From assembly GCA_034189755.1 (NCBI GenBank), contig JAXIHJ010000105.1, positions 1 to 31,116 on the forward strand: a stretch of 31,116 nucleotides of DNA, given 5' to 3'. The stretch's first letter is position 1, and every line of letters starts with the position of its first letter. The notes under the pieces were generated by a model, which ran no database searches, was not told the origin of the DNA, and worked only from the letters and a program-made list of their open reading frames with translations. The DNA is from JAXIHJ01 sp034189755 (lineage in GTDB: Bacteria > Planctomycetota > Phycisphaerae > SM23-33). This document shows, one piece after another, positions 22,385 through 30,659 of this stretch. The translations under genes and the position numbers were made by a program.

Positions 22385-22585
22385 CTACGGCCACTGCTGT
22401 AAGGTGAACTGACCCTTCCCCGCCTCTAACCAGTTGCCGCCGCCGGTGCTCTCGAACAAAGGTAGTTCCCCTTCCGCTCGCTCGGTATAGAGTTGAATGT
22501 TGGCTTCCTTATAGGGATCCAACGCCTCACCATCTACACCAAACTCCTCAGACGAAACACACTCACTTGGACGAAAGGCACGCAT
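22385..22585 (-). CDS. Small acidic protein of unknown function
   Basis: Frame of 66 residues starting MRAFRPSECVSSEEFG and ending TLQQWP, with an AAGGAGG ribosome site 6 nt before the ATG, among the strongest in the window. It is acidic, has one Cys and no membrane segment. I do not recognise the family. Upstream lies a possible promoter (22684-22712) with a leader of about 90 nt that contains a GCCCG/CGGGC hairpin and a second AAGGAG. The strong ribosome site argues that it is real. Confidence 0.6.
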   Translation of the reverse strand: MRAFRPSECVSSEEFGVDGEALDPYKEANIQLYTERAEGELPLFESTGGGNWLEAGKGQFTLQQWP

Positions 22586-22683
22586 AACACCCTCCTTCCC
22601 TTCAAACTACATACAACTTAATTCTCCTTCGAGATGGGCTAGCCCGACCTCCCTGCCGGGCCTCCGTACGACATGTCTATATT

Positions 22684-22712
22684 ATGTTATGGTGGCGGCC
22701 AGATGCTGACAA
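22684..22712 (-). promoter_or_regulatory. Possible promoter of the 66-residue gene
   Basis: On the minus strand, TTGTCA (22707-22712), a 17-nt spacer and TAACAT (22684-22689). Five of six -35 bases match consensus. Transcription would start near 22677 and leave a leader of about 90 nt. Confidence 0.4.
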
Positions 22713-22740
22713 GGGCCTTTGTGTAAAAAAAAAAGACAAT

Positions 22741-23019
22741 TTATTTTGGCCGCAGCCGGCCGGGGGAAACGACGTTCATCTCGCATTCTCCGGCCAGTTC
22801 GAGGAACTCCTCGGATTCAAGGTCTTCCAGTTCCTTTTTTCTGGAACCAAGCTTTTCGTTGAATTTGATGCACTTTTCCTGCATGGACTTATGGGTTTCG
22901 TCGGACCCGCCGACCAGATGGAAGTTTTTCCCTCGGGTGATGCGCAGCTTCTGCTCATCGCAGTCCAGCCCCAGCCCCAGCAGCTTCGCCTTTACGCGTT
23001 CTTGAACCAACGGGCACAC
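22741..23019 (-). CDS. Conserved-looking small protein, charged helical
   Basis: Frame of 92 residues from GTG 23019: MCPLVQERVKAKLLGLGLDC, then a basic patch RITRGKNFHLVGGSDETHK, then a Lys/Glu-rich stretch likely to be helical or coiled coil (KFNEKLGSRKKELEDLESEEF). It has four cysteines (2, 20, 50, 79), suggesting possible metal binding, but no recognisable ribbon. No hydrophobic segment is seen. A promoter-like site lies 29 nt upstream of the start. I have an impression that similar proteins occur in Planctomycetota, but I cannot name a family. A run of ten T on the minus strand follows soon after the stop and could end transcription. Confidence 0.6.
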   Translation of the reverse strand: MCPLVQERVKAKLLGLGLDCDEQKLRITRGKNFHLVGGSDETHKSMQEKCIKFNEKLGSRKKELEDLESEEFLELAGECEMNVVSPGRLRPK

Positions 23020-23054
23020 TCCGTAAATAAATCCTATGTTTTCCTACCTCTCAT

Positions 23055-23082
23055 ATTGTAGCGGTTCCGCTGATTGGCTCAA
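23055..23082 (-). promoter_or_regulatory. Possible promoter of the 92-residue gene
   Basis: On the minus strand, TTGAGC (23077-23082), a 16-nt spacer and TACAAT (23055-23060). The leader would be about 29 nt before the GTG at 23019. Confidence 0.45.
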
Positions 23083-23166
23083 GGGGTCTTTTTTGCCCTG
23101 GTCACGTTGAGGCCTCCGCAGACACTTATCCACGGGCTTGGGTTTGCACCGGCCGGCGGAGATTAC

Positions 23167-23194
23167 TTGACAGTTCGGCGGCGGGATTTATGCT
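23167..23194 (+). promoter_or_regulatory. Promoter of the purA-uppS-arfB run
   Basis: TTGACA (23167-23172, exact consensus), a 16-nt spacer and TATGCT (23189-23194). It lies about 45 nt upstream of the purA ATG and in the right direction. No PurR-like operator is evident. Confidence 0.55.
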
Positions 23195-23245
23195 GGTATG
23201 GCTGTGTATCCGGAAGCGGCCTGACCAGCAAGGACAACGCAAACC

Positions 23246-24553
23246 ATGAAATCGAAGAATGTAACTGTCGTAGGATTACAGTGGGGTGACGAGGGCAAAG
23301 GCAAAGTCGTGGACGCCCTCGGGCGTATATGTAAATACGTCGTGCGATTCTGCGGCGGCGCCAACGCCGGGCATACCGTGGTGGTCAACGACGATAAGTT
23401 TTCCATGCATCTGATTCCGTGCGGCATTCTCTACAGCCACACGATCAACGTAATAGGCAACGGCGTGGCGTTCGACCCGGCGACTGCGCTGGACGAAATA
23501 TCGGCCTTGCACGCTCGGGACGTGCACATCGGGGCGGATAACTTTTGCATCTCCGGCGCGGCGCACGTGGTCATGCCCTACCACAAGCTCATGGACCGCC
23601 TCAGCGAGCGGAAGCTGGGCGGCGGAAAGATCGGCACCACCGCTCGCGGGATCGGGCCGTGTTACTCCGACAAGGCCAACCGCTCCACCGCAATCCGCGT
23701 AGCGGAACTGACCAACCCCCAAAGCCTGTGCGAAAAGGTCCGCCGGATCGTTGCGTTGAAGAATGCTTTTTTCCAGGCTACTTACGAGGCCGAGCCGCTG
23801 GACGCCGACGAAATCGCCGCCGAATACGCCGAGTATGGCCAGCAACTTGCACCGATGATTCGCAACACCGGTCCGATGCTTCGTCAGGCCATAGCAGACG
23901 GTGAGCGCATCCTGTTTGAAGGCGGCCAGGGCAGCATGCTGGACGTGGACCACGGCACTTATCCGTTCGTAACGAGTTCGTCGGTAACGGCGTGTGGCGT
24001 GCCGACAGGTGCGGGCGTTCCCCCCGCCGCTGTCGGGCAGGTAGTCGGGCTGATCAAGGCCTACACGTCCCGCGTCGGGGCCGGGGCCTTTCCAACCGAG
24101 CAGGATAACGAGCTGGGCGAACGCCTGCGCGAGCGTGGCCGGGAATACGGCACAACGACAGGCCGACCCAGACGATGCGGATGGTTCGACGCATTCGCCG
24201 TCCGTTACGCCGCGGAACTATCCGGCACAAGTGAACTGGCGCTGTCGCTGCTCGACGTACTGACCGGCATTGATGAGCTGAAAATCTGCACCGGCTATCG
24301 TGTCGGCGGCAAGAGCCTTGACCCATTCGACCCGGACGTTATGGGCCGGGCCGAATGCGTCTACGAAACCATGCCGGGCTGGCAGGACGATATCTCCTCC
24401 TGCCGAAACTTCCAGGACCTGCCCGCCCAGGCCCGCGACTACGTCTCTCGCCTGGAGCAGCTCATAGGCAGGCCGATCGGCTTCATCAGCATCGGCCCGG
24501 ACCGCGCCCAGAGCATACTGCACAACACCAGTATCGAAAGCCTGGTCCCATGA
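23246..24553 (+). CDS. purA: Adenylosuccinate synthetase
   Basis: Joins IMP and aspartate with GTP hydrolysis, the first committed step to AMP. The N-terminal GLQWGDEGKGKVVD contains the catalytic Asp and the phosphate loop, with NAGHTVV carrying the catalytic His. GKIGTTARGIGPCYSDKA, GGQGSMLDVDHGTYPFVTSS and TTTGRPRRCGWFDAFAVRYA are further hallmarks. Length 435 is normal. The stop overlaps the uppS ATG in an ATGA junction, which couples purine synthesis to a cell-wall lipid carrier gene. A consensus -35 lies upstream. Confidence 0.97.
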   Translation: MKSKNVTVVGLQWGDEGKGKVVDALGRICKYVVRFCGGANAGHTVVVNDDKFSMHLIPCGILYSHTINVIGNGVAFDPATALDEISALHARDVHIGADNFCISGAAHVVMPYHKLMDRLSERKLGGGKIGTTARGIGPCYSDKANRSTAIRVAELTNPQSLCEKVRRIVALKNAFFQATYEAEPLDADEIAAEYAEYGQQLAPMIRNTGPMLRQAIADGERILFEGGQGSMLDVDHGTYPFVTSSSVTACGVPTGAGVPPAAVGQVVGLIKAYTSRVGAGAFPTEQDNELGERLRERGREYGTTTGRPRRCGWFDAFAVRYAAELSGTSELALSLLDVLTGIDELKICTGYRVGGKSLDPFDPDVMGRAECVYETMPGWQDDISSCRNFQDLPAQARDYVSRLEQLIGRPIGFISIGPDRAQSILHNTSIESLVP

Positions 24554-25323
24554 CGGACATCTCTCGTGAGGCGGTGGCGGCTGCGCGAAAGGCCCTGGGC
24601 GTACCGCAGCAGCGCATTCCGATGTCCGTTGCGATCATAATGGACGGCAACGGCCGGTGGGCTTGCGCCCGGAACCTGCCGAGATCGGCTGGGCACGAAG
24701 AGGGCGCCAGGAACGTCCGCGTAATCGTCACCGAGGCGGCCCGCCTGGGACTGGAGGCATTGACGCTGTACAGCTTCTCCATCGAAAACTGGCGCCGCCC
24801 CAAGGACGAAATCAACGCACTGATGCACCTGTACGCCGACTACTTTGTACAGGAACGGCCTACGATCATGGAGCATAACATTCGGCTGCGGCATCTCGGC
24901 CGGCGCGACGGGCTGCCGGACATCGTGCTTAAGGAGATGGATGAGTCGCTGCGCATCTCGGCCGGGAACACCGGAATGTACCTTTGCCTTGCGCTGAACT
25001 ATGGCAGCCGGGCGGAAATTACCGACGCCGTGCGACGCATCGCACGCCGCGTACAAGACAGTAATATCTCGCCGGAACAGATTGACCCGGCCGAAATATC
25101 CGACTCGCTCGACACCGCCGGCGTGCCCGACCCGGACATGATCATACGCACAGCCGGTGAAATGAGAATCAGCAACTTCCTTCTGTGGCAACTCTCGTAC
25201 GCCGAGTTCTACGTTACCGACGTGCACTGGCCCGATTTCAGCATCGCGGAATTTCACAAGGCCATCGGCGCCTTCGCCGGACGGCATCGCCGCTTCGGCG
25301 GCCTCGACGACTCGAACACGTAA
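24550..25323 (+). CDS. uppS: Undecaprenyl diphosphate synthase (cis-prenyltransferase)
   Basis: Condenses isopentenyl units onto farnesyl diphosphate to make the C55 carrier for peptidoglycan and other envelope polymers. The catalytic Asp32 is in IIMDGNGRWA; SFSIENW (FPP and metal region) and MIIRTAGEMRISNFLLWQ follow in order. Length is 257. ATG 24550 is chosen because it overlaps the purA stop and sits before the conserved block; in-frame sequence further upstream is within purA. The conserved (S/T)GGxxR-type segment reads TAGEMRIS, a small variation. Confidence 0.95.
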   Translation: MTDISREAVAAARKALGVPQQRIPMSVAIIMDGNGRWACARNLPRSAGHEEGARNVRVIVTEAARLGLEALTLYSFSIENWRRPKDEINALMHLYADYFVQERPTIMEHNIRLRHLGRRDGLPDIVLKEMDESLRISAGNTGMYLCLALNYGSRAEITDAVRRIARRVQDSNISPEQIDPAEISDSLDTAGVPDPDMIIRTAGEMRISNFLLWQLSYAEFYVTDVHWPDFSIAEFHKAIGAFAGRHRRFGGLDDSNT

Positions 25324-25366
25324 ACGCCGACGTGTAATTTCCGACGGTCTTTTCTAAACTGGTGAT

Positions 25367-25789
25367 ATGCTCCGAGTCACCGGCGACATTGTGATCGACG
25401 AGCGTGAAATCCACCTGGAGTTCATCCGCGCCTCCGGTCCGGGCGGGCAGAACGTCAACAAGGTCGCCTCGGCCGTGCAGCTCAGATTCGACGTGCGAAA
25501 CAGCCCCTCACTGCCCGAAGACGTCAGGCGGCGCCTGACCCGGCTGGCCGGCAGACGAATCAGCGACGACGGCATGTTAATAATCGACGCACGCAGGTAC
25601 CGCACGCAGATGCGAAACCGCCGGGACGCGATCGACCGGCTCGTAGCGTGGGTTTGCAAGGCCGCCCAGCCGCCCAAGATACGACGCAAAACCACCCCCA
25701 CCTCTGCCTCAAAAGAGCGGCGGCTGGAATCCAAACGCCGACGAAGTCAAAACAAGCAACTCAGGTCAAAAGTGGACCAGGACGAATAG
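25367..25789 (+). CDS. arfB: ArfB-like peptidyl-tRNA hydrolase / release-factor-like protein
   Basis: Codon-independent release-factor homologue that frees ribosomes stalled on truncated mRNA. The GGQ catalytic motif is at residues 26-28 (ASGPGGQNVNKV). The C-terminal tail is strongly basic (RRLESKRRRSQNKQLRSK), as needed for entry into the empty mRNA channel. At 140 residues it is typical, with no codon-recognition domain. A GGTGAT site precedes the ATG. It starts 43 nt after uppS and may be in the same transcript. Confidence 0.92.
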   Translation: MLRVTGDIVIDEREIHLEFIRASGPGGQNVNKVASAVQLRFDVRNSPSLPEDVRRRLTRLAGRRISDDGMLIIDARRYRTQMRNRRDAIDRLVAWVCKAAQPPKIRRKTTPTSASKERRLESKRRRSQNKQLRSKVDQDE

Positions 25790-25825
25790 CCCCCATCGAA
25801 TATTCCCTTTCGTGCGTGAATCGGT

Positions 25826-27517
25826 TCAACCAGGTACGCCATCGGCTTGCTCGCGTCTTCGAATAATTTCCTGGGAGAGCATTCGGTTCACGGCCCGCAG
25901 TTCCAGCAGGCCCACAAGCCGTAAGTTCTCGCCGCCGGTGACAACGGGCAGGCATTCGAGGTCCTGCTCCTGCATTCGCGTAACGGCCTCGGCCAGCAAC
26001 TCACCTTCGGTGATGGTATCGACCACGGGCTGCTTCAGGTCGTCGGCCAGCAGCCATTCCGAAAGGCCCTCGGTGCTGAAGCCCTGCTTGAGGTCCTGAA
26101 GCGTGATAACGCCGGTCAGTTCACCGGCTGCGTCGGTAACAGGATAGGACATGGCGCCGGTCTCGGCGATGGTGTGGAGAATCTCGCCGAGCGTTGCGCC
26201 CTCGCTGAAACTCGGCGATGACCGGTCCATAACGTCGCCGACCTTGTATGACTGAAGCAGGTCCTGCTCGGTAACGTTCAGGCCGACTTCGCCGGCTCGC
26301 CTGACCGCGAACTTCACGCAAGGCGGGCCTAAAATCTCGGCAATCAACGTCGTAACGGTGATAATCATAATGATGGCCAGGCCTATTTCGCCGGGGAATC
26401 GGCTGCCGGCCATAATCGATAGGCCCACCGCCACGCCGCCCTGGCAGAACAGACACAAGCCCAGGTACTTCCGCAGCACCTCAGGCGCCTTGGCCAATCT
26501 GGCGCCGAGATTGGCGCCGAGGATCTTGCCCACCGAACGGGCCAGAAGGTAAGGCAGCGTCAAGGCCCATATCCAGCCGGGCATCTCACGAAGTCCAAGG
26601 TGCGCCCCTACCACGACAAAGAACAGCACGTACAGCGGCGCAGCGAACCGCTCGACAACCTCGAAGGCCATCCGGCTGCGGCGCGGTGCGAGGTTGGCCA
26701 CCGTCGCCCCCAACGTCATCGCAGCAAGGATGACATCAACGCTCAGCCACTTGCCCGCCCCGACTACAATCGCCAGCGCGCCGATGATAAACGTCAGCGA
26801 ATTGCCGCGGTCCCGCACTCTTCGCAGGATAAAGTTCAGACCGATTCCGGCGGCTGCGCCCAGCACCGCCCCGCCGCCAAGCTCATAGGCCGAACGCCCA
26901 AGTGCGGCAAACAGTCCGCCACCGTCCCCGAGACCGGTAAGCTGAGCAGCGACGCTCGCCGCGATGCTGAACAGCACCAGCGCCAAGGCGTCGTCCATCG
27001 CCACGACCGCATATATCGCCGTGGTCAGCACGCCGCGCGTTTTATACTCCCACAGCACGTTGACCGTCGCGGCCGGAGCCGTCGCGGTCGAGAGCGCCCC
27101 CAGTATGATTCCCATGGCGACGGAAACGGCTACGTCCCGCGTGATCAGCATTGCGATGCCGCCGGTAAGGATACTGACCACCACAAACGCCCCGATGCCC
27201 TCGGAAAAAAGAATCTCAATGAACTGTCGCCCGTATTTCCTGAACACCTCGCGGCGAAGCTCGCCCCCGATCATGAACCCGATGACGCCCAACGCGAAAA
27301 AATTAAACGGGGTCAGGCTCTCCAGGGCCTGCTCGCCGATAAGGCCCAGCCCGGACCGGCCCACAATCAGGCCTATCATGATGTACCCCACGACCTGCGG
27401 GATGTGCAAACGCTGAAAGAGCCTTGCGCCGATCGTCCCGAACAGAACGGCAAGGCCGATAATCAGGATAATCGGCATGTGCACGTTCTCGGCGAGTATT
27501 GTCGCAGCCGGGGGCAT
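25826..27517 (-). CDS. CPA2-type cation/proton antiporter with paired CBS domains
   Basis: About twelve hydrophobic helices form the N-terminal transporter (from residue 14, MPIILIIGLAVLFGTIG), with the paired aspartates of a CPA antiporter in VVAMDDALALVLF. From roughly residue 430 a cytosolic part contains two CBS domains (VGDVMDRSSPSFSEGATL...GVITLQDL and DTITEGELLAEAVTRMQE...VGLLEL), probably binding an adenine nucleotide. The KTN/RCK domain usual in Kef and YbaL proteins is absent. The start shares one base with the stop of the EIIA-like gene (TAATG). Na+ or K+ specificity cannot be told from sequence. Pairing with an EIIA protein suggests phosphotransfer or protein-contact control. Confidence 0.88.
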   Translation of the reverse strand: MPPAATILAENVHMPIILIIGLAVLFGTIGARLFQRLHIPQVVGYIMIGLIVGRSGLGLIGEQALESLTPFNFFALGVIGFMIGGELRREVFRKYGRQFIEILFSEGIGAFVVVSILTGGIAMLITRDVAVSVAMGIILGALSTATAPAATVNVLWEYKTRGVLTTAIYAVVAMDDALALVLFSIAASVAAQLTGLGDGGGLFAALGRSAYELGGGAVLGAAAGIGLNFILRRVRDRGNSLTFIIGALAIVVGAGKWLSVDVILAAMTLGATVANLAPRRSRMAFEVVERFAAPLYVLFFVVVGAHLGLREMPGWIWALTLPYLLARSVGKILGANLGARLAKAPEVLRKYLGLCLFCQGGVAVGLSIMAGSRFPGEIGLAIIMIITVTTLIAEILGPPCVKFAVRRAGEVGLNVTEQDLLQSYKVGDVMDRSSPSFSEGATLGEILHTIAETGAMSYPVTDAAGELTGVITLQDLKQGFSTEGLSEWLLADDLKQPVVDTITEGELLAEAVTRMQEQDLECLPVVTGGENLRLVGLLELRAVNRMLSQEIIRRREQADGVPG

Positions 27518-27969
27518 TACTCGTCTCCCGTCAGGATACGGTATATCTCTTCGGGCGAGTCGGATTCCACAATGGACCGGCGAATCTCTTCCAGCTTGAG
27601 CACATCCGACGCCTTGGCCAGCAGCCGGATATAGACCTCGTGCTGGCCGGCCGGCGCTGCAATGAGAATGACAATGCGAACGGGTTTATTGTCGAGAGAC
27701 TCGTAGTCGTCGATCCCGTCGCGGCAGACGCCAATGGCCATCAGCGGGTCTCGCAGGCCCGCCAGCCTAACGTGAGGAATCGCCAAGCCGTGGCCGATCC
27801 CCGTGCTCATCAGCTTCTCCCGCTTGTGAATCGCCTCCTGGAGCTGCCCGTGGTTGATGCCTGCATCAGCCCTGACCATCAGATCAGCCAGTTCATCGAG
27901 CACTTCAGTCTTCGTCGAACCGGCAAGCAGTATTACTCGCTCGGGCGTCAGGAACTCTCGAATTTCCAT
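27517..27969 (-). CDS. PTS EIIA-type (PtsN-like) regulatory protein
   Basis: A complete PTS_EIIA_2 domain of 150 residues starting MEIREFLTPERV. The phosphoryl-accepting His66 lies in GIGHGLAIPHVR, preceded by REKLMSTGIG. No EIIB, EIIC, HPr or sigma-54 gene is in the window, so it is more likely a regulator of the EIIA-Ntr class than a sugar permease component. ATG 27969 has a GAGGTG site 4 nt upstream. It overlaps the antiporter start by one base, echoing known EIIA-Ntr control of potassium transport, although that control is inferred here. Confidence 0.88.
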   Translation of the reverse strand: MEIREFLTPERVILLAGSTKTEVLDELADLMVRADAGINHGQLQEAIHKREKLMSTGIGHGLAIPHVRLAGLRDPLMAIGVCRDGIDDYESLDNKPVRIVILIAAPAGQHEVYIRLLAKASDVLKLEEIRRSIVESDSPEEIYRILTGDE

Positions 27970-28078
27970 CTTACACCTCACCTGCTGGTTCAGCCGGAAA
28001 AAACGCCGCACACTCTATTCATCGGCTGCCATCCGCCCGCCAGCCTTATCTGCGGAGACAAATGCGGTAAAACCTTGC

Positions 28079-28108
28079 ATTATAGCCCATCGGAGATAAC
28101 AGCGAGAA
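28079..28108 (-). promoter_or_regulatory. Possible promoter of the EIIA-like/antiporter operon
   Basis: An exact TATAAT at 28079-28084 on the minus strand lies about 110 nt upstream of the EIIA-like start. The best -35 is poor (TTCTCG, 18-nt spacer). The 240-nt gap between this operon and the divergent cdsA otherwise holds nothing I can assign. Confidence 0.3.
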
Positions 28109-28210
28109 AGATTTCGGAAATTTCGACAGCTCTCTGAGGGGGACGAGTTCCCGGAGACTATACTGGCATTTCAGTTAATCTCAGCGCTTAATATCAGCGT
28201 GAAGGTGAGT

Positions 28211-29086
28211 ATGAAAAGGCGAATTCTATTCGGCACGGCCTTGATCGCGGCAACAGCCGGGCTGCTATACCCGGACTGGCGACTAGAGCAGGCCGCGGTA
28301 CATGGACTTTCCCAGGCCGGCGACGGTGCGGCGATAGTGCTCGGCCTGCCGCTGGCCGTGGCGTGCCTGCTCCTGACGGCGACGGCGTTTGTAGAGCTGG
28401 TTCGCCTGGCAGCCGGAGCGGGCACGGAACTGCTGCGGCTCTCCGGGCTGGTCGGTGCGGCGACGCTGGCGACGCTTCCGTTCTGGTGGCAATTCACCGT
28501 TCGCAGCCTGAGCGGTGATGTGGTGCTCCTGACTATAGGCCTGACGGTGCTGGCCGTCTTCGCCGAACAGATGATACGCTCAGGCACCGGCGACGCGATG
28601 CGGCGGGTGGGCTGCACCTTTCTGGCGGTTTTGTATCTCGGCATCGGCGGCGCGATGATACTGACCATCCGCCTGACCTGGGGCGTGCCGGTGCTGGTGC
28701 TGTTCCTGGCGGCGGTCAAGTTTACCGACATCGGCGCGTACTTCACCGGCTCAGCCATAGGCCGGCACAAGCTCATACCGTCGATCTCGCCGGCCAAGAG
28801 CTGGGAAGGGCTTATCGGCGGGCTTGTCGCCGGAGCCGCCGTCAGCATGTTGGCCGCCAGTGTTCTCGGTATCGATTCGATGGGGCCGTTACAGGCAGCC
28901 GCCTTCGGCGCGGCGGTCGGACTCATCGGCCAGTTCGCCGACCTGTGCGAAAGTGTCTTGAAACGCTCAGCCAGATTGAAAGACTCCGGCACGGTCGTGC
29001 CGGAATTCGGCGGAATGCTGGACATACTCGATTCGCCACTGCTGGCTGCGCCGGTGGCATACCTGCTGCTGAGCATCATGGCCTGA
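28211..29086 (+). CDS. cdsA: Phosphatidate cytidylyltransferase (CDP-diglyceride synthase)
   Basis: Integral membrane enzyme forming CDP-diacylglycerol for phospholipid synthesis. Around eight hydrophobic helices are seen. The signature near the C-terminus is KFTDIGAYFTGSAIGRHKL followed by ISPAKSWEGLIGG, and later ESVLKRSARLKDSG...FGGMLDILDS. The last block departs from the usual HGGxxDRxD: the His is Phe and the Arg is Ile, while the two Asp remain. Start ATG 28211 follows GGTGAG; a GTG at 28199 is possible. It lies alone, divergent from the EIIA-like gene and convergent with the hydrolase that follows. Confidence 0.9.
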   Translation: MKRRILFGTALIAATAGLLYPDWRLEQAAVHGLSQAGDGAAIVLGLPLAVACLLLTATAFVELVRLAAGAGTELLRLSGLVGAATLATLPFWWQFTVRSLSGDVVLLTIGLTVLAVFAEQMIRSGTGDAMRRVGCTFLAVLYLGIGGAMILTIRLTWGVPVLVLFLAAVKFTDIGAYFTGSAIGRHKLIPSISPAKSWEGLIGGLVAGAAVSMLAASVLGIDSMGPLQAAAFGAAVGLIGQFADLCESVLKRSARLKDSGTVVPEFGGMLDILDSPLLAAPVAYLLLSIMA

Positions 29087-29104
29087 GAGTTTCGAATGCT
29101 GTCG

Positions 29105-29872
29105 TTACAACTCGAAGATATCTGTCGGCTCATACCGGCTGGCTGCGTAGAGAGGAAGGCGCCGGCCGAGGATTTTACGGTGCGTCGCCAGGGCAAGTTG
29201 GGGATCGTTGTTCTGCTCGGAAAGATGCGCCAGGCACGCCCACTTCAGCCGCCCGCCGGCCGAACTCGATAGCAGCTCCGCAGCCTCCACGTTGGAAATG
29301 TGCCCGCCCGGCCCGGAGATGCGATCCTTCAGAAAACGGGGATACACGCCCGTCTCAAGCATATGCGGGTCGTAGTTGCTTTCGAGGAAAACGGCGTCGA
29401 GCGAACCGACAGCCGCCCGCAGCTCGTCAAATACACAGCCGAGGTCAGTTAGAATGCCAAGCCGCCTGCCGCCCGCAGCGACCACAAACGCAACGCCGTC
29501 GGCACTGTCATGCGGTGTGGGTATCGTTTCGATGGCAACTTTTCCGAACCTTAGCAACTCGCCGGCCGTGAAGCACCGTACATCTCGCAACGTCCCCAGC
29601 CCGTTACGGCCCATGGCGGCCTGTAAAGTTTGGGCTGTAACGTAGATGGGAATGCCGTACTTGCGCTGATAGACTCCCGCGCAGCGAACGTGGTCACGAT
29701 GATCGTGCGATATGATAAGTGCGTCCACGTCGCGGATATCTCGCCCCCGCATCGCCAGGCGGCGTTCGGCCTGGTAGCCGCTGATGCCCGCGTCGAGCAG
29801 CAGCTTTACGCCGTCGGCCTCCACGTAAATGCAGTTGCCGTTGCTGCCGGACTGAAGCGAAGCTGCGATCAT
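29105..29872 (-). CDS. Metallo-beta-lactamase-fold hydrolase, YycJ/WalJ-like
   Basis: MBL-fold protein of the YycJ (WalJ) family. Catalytic metal motif HDHRDH (His56, Asp57, His58, Asp60, His61), N-terminal SLQSGSNGNCIYVEADGVKLLLDAG, then FLESNYDPHML and GGHISNVEAAELL with the later His ligands, and ACLAHLSEQNNDP. The length of 255 residues and motif order fit. YycJ homologues are thought to act as 5'-3' DNA exonucleases in mismatch repair or in WalRK-linked wall control; no WalRK genes are nearby. It starts at ATG 29872. Confidence 0.92.
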   Translation of the reverse strand: MIAASLQSGSNGNCIYVEADGVKLLLDAGISGYQAERRLAMRGRDIRDVDALIISHDHRDHVRCAGVYQRKYGIPIYVTAQTLQAAMGRNGLGTLRDVRCFTAGELLRFGKVAIETIPTPHDSADGVAFVVAAGGRRLGILTDLGCVFDELRAAVGSLDAVFLESNYDPHMLETGVYPRFLKDRISGPGGHISNVEAAELLSSSAGGRLKWACLAHLSEQNNDPQLALATHRKILGRRLPLYAASRYEPTDIFEL

Positions 29873-30034
29873 TGGCGGAACCGAACTCCGAGTTTATTGC
29901 CATATTTCCCGCAGCCGCCCCACGGCTGCGTAAGCTGCACCTTATGATATACCGCTTACCGCCCCAGCTTGCAAAAATGATATTTCAGCATGGCGAAGCC
30001 GGCTGGAAATTCTCTCTCAATTCTTCCATGCGTC

Positions 30035-30063
30035 TTGACATTGTCGTCTCGGGGTTTTAGAAT
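30035..30063 (+). promoter_or_regulatory. Promoter of the initiator tRNA
   Basis: TTGACA (30035-30040, exact), 17-nt spacer, TAGAAT (30058-30063, one mismatch). The predicted start is about 6 nt upstream of the mature tRNA 5' end, leaving a very short leader. Confidence 0.75.
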
Positions 30064-30075
30064 GTTCGGCACGAT

Positions 30076-30149
<74 letters not shown>

Positions 30150-30168
30150 GTAAAGTAAGGTCGGCTGA

Positions 30169-30261
30169 TCCCGACACTTCGGGAACCGGCGGAAGCGCCG
30201 GAGCGGCCGTAACCTTTGGAAAAGGGAGTAGTACTACTCCCGAAACCGAAAGGATACGGCC
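30169..30261 (+). other. Three tandem hairpins, the last sequestering a ribosome site
   Basis: Hairpin 1: TCCCGA/TCGGGA, loop CACT (30169-30184). Hairpin 2: CCGGCG/CGCCGG, loop GAAG (30186-30201). Hairpin 3 (30205-30261) is long: GGCCGTA pairs TACGGCC, CCTTT pairs AAAGG, and the tip is the perfect palindrome at 30224-30241 (GGGAGTAGT and its complement). The AAAGGA ribosome site for ATG 30262 is inside the third stem. The cluster starts 19 nt after the initiator tRNA and could be cotranscribed with it. It may be a leader, a recombination site or a mobile-element end; the sequence alone does not decide. Confidence 0.6.
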
Positions 30262-30453
30262 ATGAAAAGCAGCGCGAAGCACCACCGAACGAGAAGGCAC
30301 GCGAAGGATTCCAACGGGAAGAGGTCGACTTGGGAGATAAGTCATGTCAGCGGAGATCGAAAGGGAGTTCGACGCGGCGATGATGCAGATCTACCACCGG
30401 GCCCTGAAGGAAGCCAAATACAACGCCACTCGCTACCTACAGATGCTCCATGA
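30262..30453 (+). CDS. Doubtful small basic frame after the hairpins
   Basis: An ATG directly follows the third hairpin, with AAAGGA 7 nt upstream. It opens a 63-residue frame that begins MKSSAKHHRTRRHAKDSNGK. The first 27 codons precede the next gene; the remainder overlaps it in another frame and looks like shadow sequence. It could be a leader peptide or the 5' remnant of a decayed gene. Confidence 0.25.
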   Translation: MKSSAKHHRTRRHAKDSNGKRSTWEISHVSGDRKGVRRGDDADLPPGPEGSQIQRHSLPTDAP

Positions 30454-30655
30454 GCACGGTGGCCTCGCAACAGCTCAGATACTTCTTCATAGCCCGACGG
30501 TGTCAGACGGGTACACGGCTCTTTGGGAGAAGAAGCGGCTTGATCTTACGGTAGAGGCATTGATTCTTCAGCCGGACTGGCAGGGTCTATTCACCGATGC
30601 CGAACGCGAGATAGCTAGGAAACGCCTGGAGGACTACGGATTCGATTTCCGGTAA
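30344..30655 (+). CDS. Accessory-region small protein of unknown function
   Basis: Frame of 103 residues: an N-terminal helical part (EIEREFDAAMMQIYHRALKE) followed by NATRYLQMLHEHGGLATAQ, SDGYTALWEKKRLDLTVEAL, then FTDAEREIARKRLEDYGF. The pattern, a helix, then GGLATA, then RLDLTVEA and FTD, recurs in small proteins and C-terminal tails in bacterial mobile or defence-associated regions (from memory), but I cannot name a function. GGGAG lies 7 nt before ATG 30344. It is followed immediately by an integrase fragment. Confidence 0.7.
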   Translation: MSAEIEREFDAAMMQIYHRALKEAKYNATRYLQMLHEHGGLATAQILLHSPTVSDGYTALWEKKRLDLTVEALILQPDWQGLFTDAEREIARKRLEDYGFDFR

Positions 30656-30659
30656 AGGG

